Assembly (NCBI GenBank): GCA_958296175.1
Contig: OY282448.1
Span: 2,852,127-2,916,126 of the forward strand
From: an uncultured Chloroflexota bacterium
Lineage (GTDB): Bacteria; Chloroflexota; UBA11872
Length of the DNA stretch: 64,000 bases
Reading direction: 5' to 3'
The notes beneath the pieces were generated by a model. It was not told the origin of the DNA, ran no database searches, and worked only from the letters and a program-made list of their open reading frames with translations. Positions 17,413-25,294 of this stretch are shown in pieces (the first letter of the stretch is position 1; the number at the start of each line of letters is the position of its first letter). Both the position numbers and the translations under genes were made by a program.

Positions 17413-18165
17413 TCACACCCCGCGGGCGATGAGGTGCAGCCAGGGGCGGGTGTCGGCGGCGGGCCAGGTGTGGCACTCGATGGGGGTGAAGCTGGCGGTT
17501 TGGAGGTCGGCGGTCAGGCGGTCGAGGGTGAAGTCGGTGAGGTAGCGGGGCAGCGAGCCGTCCCAGGCGGCTGTGCGCACGCCGCGGCCTTTGCGCACGA
17601 CCAGGTAGAGCCAGCCGCCGCGTTGGACGAGGCGGCGGAACTCCTGGAGCGCGGCGGGGACGGCGGCAGGCGGCAGGTGGCCGAGGGCGGCGAAGCACCA
17701 GACGGCCTGGAAGGATTTGCTGGCCAGCGGCAGGCGGCGCAGGTCGGCCTGGCAGAGGCGCTCCACGTCCAACGTCCGGGCTTCGCGCAGCATGGCGCGG
17801 GCCAGGTCGAGGCCGACGACGTCGGCGCCGGCCAGGCGCAGCAGGCAGGCGTCGCGGCCGGGGCCGCAGCCGGCGTCCAGGATGCGGGGTTCGGCCGGCG
17901 GGGACTGGAACTCTGCCGAGCCGTGCGCGCCATCGACCAGCCCAGCCCGGACGGCCGGCGGGGCGTGGAGCTCTGGGTCGAGCGGCGGCGGGGCGTGGGC
18001 GTCGTTCGGATGCGCGGCGGCGTTGGCGTCCGGCGTGCAGGGCTCGGTCAGCGGCTGTGCGGCCAGGCGCACGAAGCGCTGGGCTTCGTCTGCGGCCGCG
18101 TAGTCGTCGATGCGGCGCGCGTAGTCGGCCGCCATGCGCTCGTAGGTCGCGCGGTTGGTGCGCAC
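17413..18165 (-). CDS. Class I SAM-dependent methyltransferase
   Basis: About 250 residues. The AdoMet motif I is ILDAGCGPGRDACLLRLAGADVVGLDLA, followed by CQADLRRLPLASKSFQAVWCFAALGHL (motifs II-III region) and an ALQEFRRLVQRGGWLYLVV strand. This is the Methyltransf_11/UbiE-like small-molecule or lipid type. A proline-rich insert of ~45 residues before motif I is unusual. Start set at GTG 18165 (or ATG 18135); the frame runs on upstream only as antisense to the next gene. It lies 26 bp after the glycosidase-like gene on the same strand. Confidence 0.8.
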   Translation of the reverse strand: MRTNRATYERMAADYARRIDDYAAADEAQRFVRLAAQPLTEPCTPDANAAAHPNDAHAPPPLDPELHAPPAVRAGLVDGAHGSAEFQSPPAEPRILDAGCGPGRDACLLRLAGADVVGLDLARAMLREARTLDVERLCQADLRRLPLASKSFQAVWCFAALGHLPPAAVPAALQEFRRLVQRGGWLYLVVRKGRGVRTAAWDGSLPRYLTDFTLDRLTADLQTASFTPIECHTWPAADTRPWLHLIARGV

Positions 18166-18191
18166 CCAGGCGTCGGGGTCGGGCGGGGGAT

Positions 18192-20480
18192 CTAGCTGGC
18201 GGCGGCCGCGGATGCGCCCTCGATTGCGCGGATGGTGCGGTAGGCCGCGGCGGCGGGGATGGACGGCGTGGTGCGGAGCGTGACGGTGTCCGGGTAGCGC
18301 ACCACGTGCGTGCCGCCCCCGACCCAGGCCCAGTTTTTGCCGTAGGCGTTGAAGGTATGGCGCGGGGCGGCGAGCGTGAGCGTGTGGGCGCCGAGGCCGA
18401 GCGTGCGCTCGGCGCCGGCGTGGTTGGAGAGATGGATGGACGGGGCGGAGGCGTCGGCGCCGGCGGCGCTGGCGAAGGTGAGCGTCAGATCGAGCGGCTG
18501 GCGCTGGCGGTTGTAGAACACGCTGGTGACGAAGCCGGGGCCGGGCAGGTCGATGCGCACCGGGCCGGCGTAGGCGTTGGCCGCCTGTTCGCCGCGGATG
18601 TTTGGCCGCTTGGCGATGCCGGGATGCTGGCGGGTGACGTGTGACATGTAGCGCACGGCGACGCGCGCGCCTTTGCCTGCGTCGCTGGACATTGGATAGT
18701 CGGCCAGCTTGTGCAGGGCAAGCTCGTCGGCGCCGGCCGCCAGCGCGTTGGCCATGGTCTGGATGATGAAGTGGGCGGTGTCGGTGTCGTCGAAGTGCGC
18801 GCCCAGGCCGGGGTCGTCCTCCAAGCCCGCCTCCATGACGATGAGTCGGCGGCTGCCGGCCAGCGGGTCCGTTGCGCCCACGGACGCGGCGAGGCCGTCC
18901 AGCGCCTGGCGGTAGTTGGCCACCATCTCGTATACCCGTTCGGGTTCTTTGTGCAGGGCCAGGGAGACGTCGTGGAAGAAAAAGCCGTTGGCGACCAGGG
19001 CCGCGCGGTTCTGCTGGCTGGCCAGGAAGCGCACCCAGCCGTCCCAGAGCTTCATCTGCCGCGGCGTGTCGTCGCAGCTGCGGTCGACGAGGCCGAGGGT
19101 GGGAAAGATCAGGCGCGCCTGGGGGTCGGCGGCGATCATGGCGTCGAAGGCGACCTGGACCAGGCGGAAGAGGGCCTGCTCGCGTCCGGCGTCGTCGAGC
19201 TCGCCGTCGAGCGGCGCGCCGCTGCCGCCGGTGCGGTCCACCCAGCGCTTGTGCGGCACGCCGCCCCAGGCGTAACCGGGCATGGAGGGGCGGCAGATGT
19301 CTGGCTCGTTCCAGGGAATCCAGCGCGAGATTGGGTTTAGCCCCGACGCCGACGCGCGCGGCGACGAGTTGGGGATGGGCTTGCGGCTTTCCACCACCCC
19401 GCGGACGAAACGGCCGAAGTGGTTCGACGAGTGCGCGGCCGGGAGGTGCAACCCGGAGGGCGGGTTGTACTTCTGCGGCTCGGACGGGCCGCCGCCGGCG
19501 TAGGCGGGGGTGAACTGCAGCAGTCCCACGACCTGCTTGGAGACGCGGAAGTTGCGGTCGGTGGCGATGGCGGGCAAGGCGGCGCCGCTGTAGTCGGTCA
19601 TGGCGCCCCACAGGAACTGTTCGCGGTCCCACCAGAGTCCCAGGCGGTTCATGTGGTCGATGCCGGCGGCCACGCCTTCCTCGCTGGCCAGCGTGCAGCC
19701 GAAGCCGCGGTCGGCGCCCTTGACCGTGCCGGGCAGGTCGTCGGAAATGCCGGCCGTCTGGTCGCCGAGTTCGAACGATTCCAACGCGAGCGCGTCCGAG
19801 GGCAGGCGGCTGGCGCGGCCCTGGAAGTAGTGCTTGTAGCGCTGGCCCAACGCGCCCAGTCGAACGTGCGAGCCCGAGCGTTCGAGGCCGACGTTGGCGA
19901 AGAGATTGCGCACTTTGCCGGCAACCGAGCGCGGCGCGGAGCGCGCGGCGCCGGTTTGCAGCGCGGGGTTGGCGCCGACGAAAGTTCGAATCGCGTCGTC
20001 GACCGACGGGCCGGCGCCGTGCTTGGGCCAGCCGTCGAATTCGAGTTTGGTTGCGTTGGAGAAGCTGCTGGACACGGGCGGCCCTGTGACGATCAGCTCC
20101 ACCATGGGGGCCAGCCCGGCCGCACCGCCGCTCTTGGGCTGGCTGAACAGGGCGTTGGCAAAGAGCTGGTACCAGGCGTTGGCGTCGCTCCACGCGCGGC
20201 TGAGGGGCGGGCCGTACCAGGAGTGGCCGCCGGCCGCATCGTAGAACGACCAGAACTGCGGCCCGTTGGGAACGTTGCGGACGTAAAATCCCGTCAGCCC
20301 GCCGCCGTGCGGGAAAAATGCGCCGTCAGCGGTTTCGATGGCCTCCGGCGGCAGCGTCTGCCGGGCGCCCGACGCCAGCCGCGGCGCCGGAAGGCGCGCG
20401 AGACCCGCCGCGGCCAACGCTGCGAGCAGCGCCAACACGCGCCGCCGACCAATCTGCGCCGCCCAGCTGGTCACGAGCAT
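18192..20480 (-). CDS. Secreted glycoside-hydrolase-like protein (clan GH-A type)
   Basis: 762 residues. A signal peptide (RRRVLALLAALAAAGLARLPAP) follows a short n-region, so it is exported. Near residues 386-394 is WIPWNEPDI, the NEP acid/base motif of clan GH-A enzymes, and near 549-552 is IVMEAG, placed like the nucleophile Glu. The C-terminus has a beta-sandwich (VRIDLPGPGFVTSVFYNRQ, LDLTLTFASAAG) like the accessory domain of GH39/GH79-type enzymes. Substrate unknown. ATG 20480 has GGGAG about 8 nt upstream; the frame is open 34 codons further. Confidence 0.6.
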   Translation of the reverse strand: MLVTSWAAQIGRRRVLALLAALAAAGLARLPAPRLASGARQTLPPEAIETADGAFFPHGGGLTGFYVRNVPNGPQFWSFYDAAGGHSWYGPPLSRAWSDANAWYQLFANALFSQPKSGGAAGLAPMVELIVTGPPVSSSFSNATKLEFDGWPKHGAGPSVDDAIRTFVGANPALQTGAARSAPRSVAGKVRNLFANVGLERSGSHVRLGALGQRYKHYFQGRASRLPSDALALESFELGDQTAGISDDLPGTVKGADRGFGCTLASEEGVAAGIDHMNRLGLWWDREQFLWGAMTDYSGAALPAIATDRNFRVSKQVVGLLQFTPAYAGGGPSEPQKYNPPSGLHLPAAHSSNHFGRFVRGVVESRKPIPNSSPRASASGLNPISRWIPWNEPDICRPSMPGYAWGGVPHKRWVDRTGGSGAPLDGELDDAGREQALFRLVQVAFDAMIAADPQARLIFPTLGLVDRSCDDTPRQMKLWDGWVRFLASQQNRAALVANGFFFHDVSLALHKEPERVYEMVANYRQALDGLAASVGATDPLAGSRRLIVMEAGLEDDPGLGAHFDDTDTAHFIIQTMANALAAGADELALHKLADYPMSSDAGKGARVAVRYMSHVTRQHPGIAKRPNIRGEQAANAYAGPVRIDLPGPGFVTSVFYNRQRQPLDLTLTFASAAGADASAPSIHLSNHAGAERTLGLGAHTLTLAAPRHTFNAYGKNWAWVGGGTHVVRYPDTVTLRTTPSIPAAAAYRTIRAIEGASAAAAS

Positions 20481-20676
20481 CCGACTTCTCCCTCTCCAGG
20501 CGCCGCGCCACCTCGTCCCGCGACGGCACCAAAGAATACGCCGCTGCCGTGCGAGCTGCATCCCCGCGCCTGGCCTATCCACGGCGCCGGCGCAGGGTCC
20601 AGCGCGCGAGGCGGCCGCAGCGCGGCGCAGGCCGCGTCTGTGGAAGCGCCCGGGACTCGGAAGCGGCGCGGGCGGG

Positions 20677-23004
20677 TCAGCCGTCCGCGGTCACCGTCCC
20701 GACCTCCATGCGGGCGGGCCACCAGTTCCAGCGGCGGAGGAGGATGACGATGCTGGGGACCAGAAGGGCGCGCACGACGAAGGTGTCGAGCAGGACGCCG
20801 AGCATGACGGCGAAGCCGAGCTGGAAGATGTCGCGCAGGGGGAACGTGGCCAGGATGGAGAAGGTGCCGGCCAGGATCAGGCCGGCCGAGGTGATGACGC
20901 CGCCCGTGCGCGCCACGGCGCGGCGCGTGCCTTCGGCCAGGCCGCGCGCGCGGATTTCCTCGCGCAGGCGCGACATGATGAGAATGTTGTAATCCGCGCC
21001 CAGCGCGGACAGAAAGATGAACATCCAGATCGCGTTTTGATAGCCCACGCCGGGGTGGCCCAGGATGTTTTGGAAGATGACGACCGAAAGGCCGAGCGCG
21101 GCCAGGAAGCTGAGCAGCACGCTGGCCACCAGGTAGGTGGCCGCCACCAGGCTGCGCAGCAGCACCAGCAGGATGACCCAGATGAGGGCGGCGACCAGCG
21201 GCCCGACCACGGCGGCATCGCGGGCCACGGCGTTGCGGGAGTCGGTTTGCACGGCGGTGGGCCCGCCGACCAGCAGCTCGGCGCTTTGCAAGGAGGTGCC
21301 GGCCGCGGCCGCGCGCGCCTGGGCGCGAATCTCGCCGATGCGGTCGATGGCGGGCGGGCCGTAGGGGTCGTCGGCCATCACCACGTCCAGCCGCGCGGTG
21401 GTGCCGTCGGGCGAGACGAAGCGCCGCCCGGCGGCGTAGGTCTGCATGAGCGCCTGCGCGCCGGGGTCGATGCGGATGGACGCGAGCGACGGGTCGGGGG
21501 GCGCGGGTCCGAGCGCCGCGGCCAGCCGGGGGGCGGCGGCTTGCAGCGCCGCGGGGCTGACCGCGGGCGGCTCGCCGCCGGGCCGCGTGGGGCCGCTGAC
21601 GCGCGCCACGCCGGGCAGGGCGGCAATGGCGGCGCTCAGGCCGTCCAGCGCCGCCAGGTTCTGGTCGACGGCGTCGGTGAGCACGTAGAGGTTGGTTGGG
21701 GCGACGTCGCCGGCGCCGAAGCTGTCGTCCAGGATTTGGGCGCCGATCTTCGATTCGGCGTCGTCGGGAAAGCTGTCGATGAAGCTGAAGCTGGGGTTGA
21801 TGGTGGGGGCGCCGGCCGCGAAGACCAGCAGCACCGCCGCGGTTGCAGCGAAGGTGACCATCGGGCGCCGGGCCACGAAACCGGCCACGGCCGACCAGAG
21901 GCGCGAGCTGGGAGCGCCGCTCACGCGCATGCGCCCGGGCCAGAATGCGGCGGGTCCAAGCGCCACGGTCAGCGCGGGGATGAGGGTCAGGCCGCTGAGC
22001 AGCATCAGGGCGATGGCCAGCGCCAGCGCCGGCCCCATGGTTTGGAACGCGCCGTAGGCGGCCAGCATGAGCGCCAGCATGGCGGCGATGGTGGTGCCGG
22101 CGCTGGACGCGATGGCCGGCGCGACTTTCTGCAGCGTGACTTGCATTGCCTGCCAGCGCGTGGGCTGCCGCCCTAATTCTTCGCGGTAGCGCGAGACGAT
22201 GAAGAGGGTGAAGTCCGTGCCCGCGCCGAACATGAGCACCGACATAAGCGAGGTGACCTGCAGGTTGAAGGTCAACCCAGCGGTGGAGGCCAGGATGGCG
22301 GCCACGGATTGCGCCACCAGCAGCGTCCAGCCCACGCCTACCACCGGCAACAGGGCCAGCACGGGCGAGCGGTAGATCAGCAGCAGCAGCGCCAGCACCA
22401 GCGCCACGGTGAGCAGGGTGACCCGAACGTCGATGTTGCGGAACACGTCCAGCGTGTCGGACACGATGCCGCCGGGTCCGGTGACGGCCGCGGTCAGCCC
22501 GGCGCCTTGCGCGGCGTGGTGGGCCTGGGCGCGCACCCAGGCGACGGTCTGCGAGAACGACTCGTCCGCCGGCGAGCCGGCGATGGCCACGACGGTCATG
22601 AGGGTGGTTCTGTCCGGCGCCAGCAGCGCGGCGGCCAGCTCCGGCGCGGTGCTGAGGGCGAGCACCGACTCGACGTCGGGCGGCGCGTCGTCGGCTTGCA
22701 GCCGCGCGGCCAACTGTGCGGCGGTTTCCAGGTCCCGGGCCAAGAGGCCCTGCGGCCGATGGAGCACGACGATGGCCGGGGCGCCCTGGCTGTCCGGGAA
22801 CTTTTCCGCCAGCAGATCGAGCGCGCGGCGCGATTCGGACCCGGCCGGCAGGAAGGTTTCCTGCTCGTTGCTCGTGACGCTGGAGAGCGGCGGGGCGGCC
22901 GCGACGACGACCGCGCCCACCACGACCCACGCGGTGACGACCGCCCCCGCACGACGCCAGTTTGCGGCCAGGCTGGCCACGACTCGGAACATCGAGTTCA
23001 GCAT
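20677..23004 (-). CDS. MMPL-family RND transporter
   Basis: 775 residues with the two-fold MMPL layout: an N-terminal helix, a large extracytoplasmic loop, then five to six helices, repeated. Hallmarks are FGAGTDFTLFIVSRYREEL in half one and ALGADYNILIMSRLREEIR in half two, both with the Asp-Tyr/Phe proton-relay region. MMPL proteins export lipids or hydrophobic compounds using proton-motive force. No partner membrane-fusion protein is adjacent. ATG 23004; the gene stands alone. Confidence 0.92.
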   Translation of the reverse strand: MLNSMFRVVASLAANWRRAGAVVTAWVVVGAVVVAAAPPLSSVTSNEQETFLPAGSESRRALDLLAEKFPDSQGAPAIVVLHRPQGLLARDLETAAQLAARLQADDAPPDVESVLALSTAPELAAALLAPDRTTLMTVVAIAGSPADESFSQTVAWVRAQAHHAAQGAGLTAAVTGPGGIVSDTLDVFRNIDVRVTLLTVALVLALLLLIYRSPVLALLPVVGVGWTLLVAQSVAAILASTAGLTFNLQVTSLMSVLMFGAGTDFTLFIVSRYREELGRQPTRWQAMQVTLQKVAPAIASSAGTTIAAMLALMLAAYGAFQTMGPALALAIALMLLSGLTLIPALTVALGPAAFWPGRMRVSGAPSSRLWSAVAGFVARRPMVTFAATAAVLLVFAAGAPTINPSFSFIDSFPDDAESKIGAQILDDSFGAGDVAPTNLYVLTDAVDQNLAALDGLSAAIAALPGVARVSGPTRPGGEPPAVSPAALQAAAPRLAAALGPAPPDPSLASIRIDPGAQALMQTYAAGRRFVSPDGTTARLDVVMADDPYGPPAIDRIGEIRAQARAAAAGTSLQSAELLVGGPTAVQTDSRNAVARDAAVVGPLVAALIWVILLVLLRSLVAATYLVASVLLSFLAALGLSVVIFQNILGHPGVGYQNAIWMFIFLSALGADYNILIMSRLREEIRARGLAEGTRRAVARTGGVITSAGLILAGTFSILATFPLRDIFQLGFAVMLGVLLDTFVVRALLVPSIVILLRRWNWWPARMEVGTVTADG

Positions 23005-23104
23005 CAGGCCGCGGGGCGCGCGGCGTGGTGCGATTCGTCACAGACGGGAGGCGGGACCGGGGGAACCGCGCGGCGCGGGCCGCACGTGGACGGCGCAAAC
23101 CTCA

Positions 23105-23307
23105 GCGCGGCCAGGCGCGCGCGGGGCAGCCTGTTCCTCGGCGTTTTCGCGGTGGCGCATCACGAGCGCGGCCAGGCGCGTGCGGGGCGGGCGCCTCGCC
23201 TTGGGTGTACGGTAACACCGTACAGGGCGCGGCCAGGCGCGTGCGGGGCGGGCGGCTTCGATACGGGCAGGGTTGGCGCGCTTGCGGCGGCCGGGCGCGC
23301 GCAGGGC
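23105..23307. repeat. Four ~23-bp direct repeats spaced 58-61 bp
   Basis: Copies start at 23105, 23166, 23227 and about 23286, built on a GCGCGGCCAGGCGCG core. The second and third copies are identical over at least 28 bp. The intervening sequences (~36-38 bp) are unrelated to each other. The array fills the 311-bp gap between an SRPBCC gene and the MMPL gene. Repeats this GC-rich and degenerate, without cas genes, do not make a CRISPR. Confidence 0.75.
23206..23224. promoter_or_regulatory. 8-bp-stem hairpin/operator-like palindrome
   Basis: TGTACGGT and ACCGTACA flank a 3-nt AAC loop, sitting in the second spacer of the repeat array, 202 bp upstream of the MMPL start. It is the only perfect inverted repeat seen here. 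It could be a regulator-binding site or a transcript hairpin. Confidence 0.35.
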
Positions 23308-23315
23308 GGCGGGGG

Positions 23316-23831
23316 CTACGCGGGCGGACCGAGGGACTCGCCCAGGGCGGACTCCAGCAGCGGGCGGTAGCGGCGCTTGAGTTGGCGCCAGCGCGGGCTG
23401 TCCGCCTGGTGGGGCGTCCCTGCGCCGTCGAGGTGGCATTCGAGGTCTTCCAGCCAAACGTGCCAGCCGGCGGGCAGGCCCTCCTCGTCGGGGATGCCGC
23501 GCGGGTTCTGGCCGTGGTGGACGAACCGGTAGCGGCAGCCGCCGCCGTGCGGCTCGAGCTCCCAGCCGACCACCGCGAGGCCCCAGACGTAACGAAGCGT
23601 CCGTTCGCACTCGACGCGGGTGATGACGCCGTCCAGGCCGCCTTTGCCGGGTCCCTCGAAGTCGACGACGTATTGGCCGCCGACGCGCAGGTCGATGCGC
23701 GCCGGATAGCCCATCCAGCGCGCCACGCCGCGGGGGTCGGTGACGGCTTGCCAGACGCGCGCCGGCGCGTGAGGCGTGCACCGCTGGAAGGTCACCGAAT
23801 AACAGCGGCCGATGGCGCCCAGGCCGAGCAT
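23316..23831 (-). CDS. SRPBCC/AHSA1-like domain protein
   Basis: 171 residues. A START-like fold pattern is visible: VTFQRCTPHAPARVWQAVTDPRGVARWMGY, VGGQYVVDFEG, GVITRVECERTLRYVW, CRYRFVHHG, then a long C-terminal helix preceded by LPAGWHVWLEDLECHL. These are Aha1/polyketide-cyclase-like proteins that bind hydrophobic ligands. Start M at 23831 is supported by AAGGAG six bases upstream; an in-frame ATG at 23846 is less likely. Ligand unknown. Confidence 0.8.
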   Translation of the reverse strand: MLGLGAIGRCYSVTFQRCTPHAPARVWQAVTDPRGVARWMGYPARIDLRVGGQYVVDFEGPGKGGLDGVITRVECERTLRYVWGLAVVGWELEPHGGGCRYRFVHHGQNPRGIPDEEGLPAGWHVWLEDLECHLDGAGTPHQADSPRWRQLKRRYRPLLESALGESLGPPA

Positions 23832-23998
23832 TGGCGTCTCCTTCATGCGCGGCTGTCGCCGCCCTGTCACGCCGGCATGCGGCCGGCCCCGTTTCGATGC
23901 GGGGGCGGCGAGGTCCGGCGGGGGATGGTTCCTGGGGGCGGACGTACCGCCGCGGCGCGCCGCGGCGGGGTTCGCGCGTGCGGCGGCTGGGCGTTGTG

Positions 23999-24085
23999 TG
24001 GTGCCGAGGGCGGGAGTCGAACCCGCACGAGCCGAAGCTCACAGCCTCCTGAGGACTGCGTGTCTACCAGTTTCACCACCTCGGC
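23999..24085 (-). tRNA. trnL: tRNA-Leu (CAG), CCA encoded
   Basis: A long-variable-arm tRNA. The acceptor stem GCCGAGG pairs with CCTCGGC, the discriminator is A and CCA is encoded. The anticodon loop CTCAGGA gives anticodon CAG within stem CAGTC/GGCTG. The T-arm reads GCGGGTTCGACTCCCGC. It is the only tRNA in the window with an encoded CCA. Confidence 0.95.
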
Positions 24086-24093
24086 AAGGCCGG

Positions 24094-24165
24094 TAGCGGA
24101 GGCAGGATTCGAACCTGCGGCCAAGGGCTTATGAGTCCCCTGCTCTACCTCTGAGCTACTCCGCC
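24094..24165 (-). tRNA. trnM: tRNA-Met (CAT), elongator type
   Basis: 72 nt. Acceptor GGCGGAG pairs with CTCCGCT (one G-T pair), discriminator A, no encoded CCA. Anticodon loop CTCATAA gives CAT. It starts with G rather than the C1-A72 mismatch of initiators, so it is an elongator or a tRNA-Ile2. Its acceptor resembles elongator tRNA-Met. It is 8 bp upstream of tRNA-Leu and probably co-transcribed with it. Confidence 0.9.
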
Positions 24166-24640
24166 GTGTCCGACGCCCGCTCCAGCGCGCGTGAGGTGAG
24201 CCGCGCGCCTGGCGGCCACGCGCGCGACGCTCCTGACGCGATGCCCCGACGGCCGCCAGTTGCAGGCACGCGCCCAGCGTACGGGACGACTCGAAACATA
24301 GCATACGCCGCGTCTGCGTCCCGCGTCTGCGTCCCGCGCCTGCGTCCCGCGCCTGCGTCCCGCGTCTGCGTCCCGTGCCTGCGTCCCGCGCGGGCGGGCC
24401 TTCGACGGCTTGCTGACGGGTGGCGGCCAGGTCAGCCGCGCCTCGGCCTGCGCGGATAGGAGGCGGCGCGGCCAACAGACGGGCACACGCCGTCCTGGCT
24501 GCGTCTCGGCCTGCGGGGCGGGGCGGCCTGTCGACGTGCCGCGCGGTCGGCGGCGTTACACTGCTGGCGGCGGGGCGGCTTGGGCGCGGCCCGCGCCACT
24601 GACGGCGGTTTGCCGTGCGCCGCGTGCAGAAAGCGAGACG
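24166..24640. other. 475-bp intergenic region between tRNA-Met and a membrane-protein gene
   Basis: It contains six copies of a 13-bp tandem repeat (24310-24387) and a pair of GCG-YCTCGGCCTG segments 63 bp apart (24438 and 24501). A TTACACT hexamer region near 24555 could be a -10 for the downstream gene. Nothing coding is convincing. Confidence 0.5.
24310..24387. repeat. Six tandem copies of a 13-bp unit
   Basis: The unit is G(C/T)G(T/C)CTGCGTCCC. Copies start at 24310, 24323, 24336, 24349, 24362 and 24375 with at most one or two differences each. It is a short minisatellite 145 bp upstream of the tRNA pair and may be slippage-prone. Confidence 0.85.
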
Positions 24641-25105
24641 ATGGACATGGCCGGAACGGTGCGGAAGCTCGTGGGCGGTCTGATAGGGGCGATCGCGGTT
24701 GCGGTGGGGCTGCACTTCGTGCTCGGCCCGTTCTACACCAAAGGCGCGGGCGTGGACGACGGCGCGGTGTGGGGCGTGCTGAACTGGTTCATGGCGTTTG
24801 GCGCGCTGGCCACGCTGCTGGTCTTCTTCGTGAGCAAGCGCCAGCTGGACGCCAGCGGCGAAGAGGGAATCACGCGGCGCTACCTGGAAGCGAACGTCGG
24901 TCTCCTGGCGGCCTCGTTGCTCGCGATCTGGTTCTTCTGGAACTGGTTCGACGGCCTGACGGACGCCTGGTTCACCGATCCGACGTCCACGGACGGCCAG
25001 GGGGAAACGCGCCTGCTGTTCTGGGGATTCATCGACCCGATGTACGTGCTGGTGACGTGCGCCGGGGCGCGCCTGTTCTGGCGGCGGGGGTCGCAGCAAG
25101 CCTGA
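24641..25105 (+). CDS. Four-helix membrane protein, unknown
   Basis: 154 residues. Four hydrophobic helices: LVGGLIGAIAVAVGLHFVLG, LNWFMAFGALATLLVFFVS, VGLLAASLLAIWFFWNWF and DPMYVLVTCAGARLFW. A soluble loop SKRQLDASGEEGITRRYLEAN separates helices two and three. No family recognised with confidence. ATG 24641 (or 24647) lacks a strong Shine-Dalgarno site. Convergent with the ABC-binding protein gene. Confidence 0.65.
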   Translation: MDMAGTVRKLVGGLIGAIAVAVGLHFVLGPFYTKGAGVDDGAVWGVLNWFMAFGALATLLVFFVSKRQLDASGEEGITRRYLEANVGLLAASLLAIWFFWNWFDGLTDAWFTDPTSTDGQGETRLLFWGFIDPMYVLVTCAGARLFWRRGSQQA

Positions 25106-25109
25106 TTCG

Positions 25110-25226
25110 AGGCCGCGGGCGCGGCGGGCTGTGTGTCGGCCTTCGTGCCCTGCGTTTCCATCACGCTTAAAAGGCCGCGCGCGCCGACGGGCTGTGTCTG
25201 TGAGTCAGGGCTGTGCCTGTGAGTTA
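25110..25226. repeat. Repeats in convergent intergenic region
   Basis: A ~25-bp segment beginning AGGCCGCG and ending GGGCTGTGT occurs at 25110 and again at 25172 (one indel). It is followed by a 19-bp tandem duplication, GGGCTGTGYCTGTGAGTYA, at 25189 and 25208. The pair has the same ~61-bp spacing seen at other intergenic sites in the window. Confidence 0.6.
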
Positions 25227-25294
25227 GGCGCGTGCGCGCCAGCGGCTTGCCCCGAGGCAGGGCGCGGCGGGCGGCGCCAGTCAGGCGGCTGCGG

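Noticed and set aside
18166..20193. Very long extension of the SAM methyltransferase frame
   Set aside because: It runs antisense-like in another frame through the secreted glycosidase-like gene and is full of Arg/Pro low complexity.
23105..23307. Possible CRISPR array
   Set aside because: Only four repeats, one degenerate, very GC-rich; no cas genes in the window. Spacing resembles that of other intergenic repeats here.
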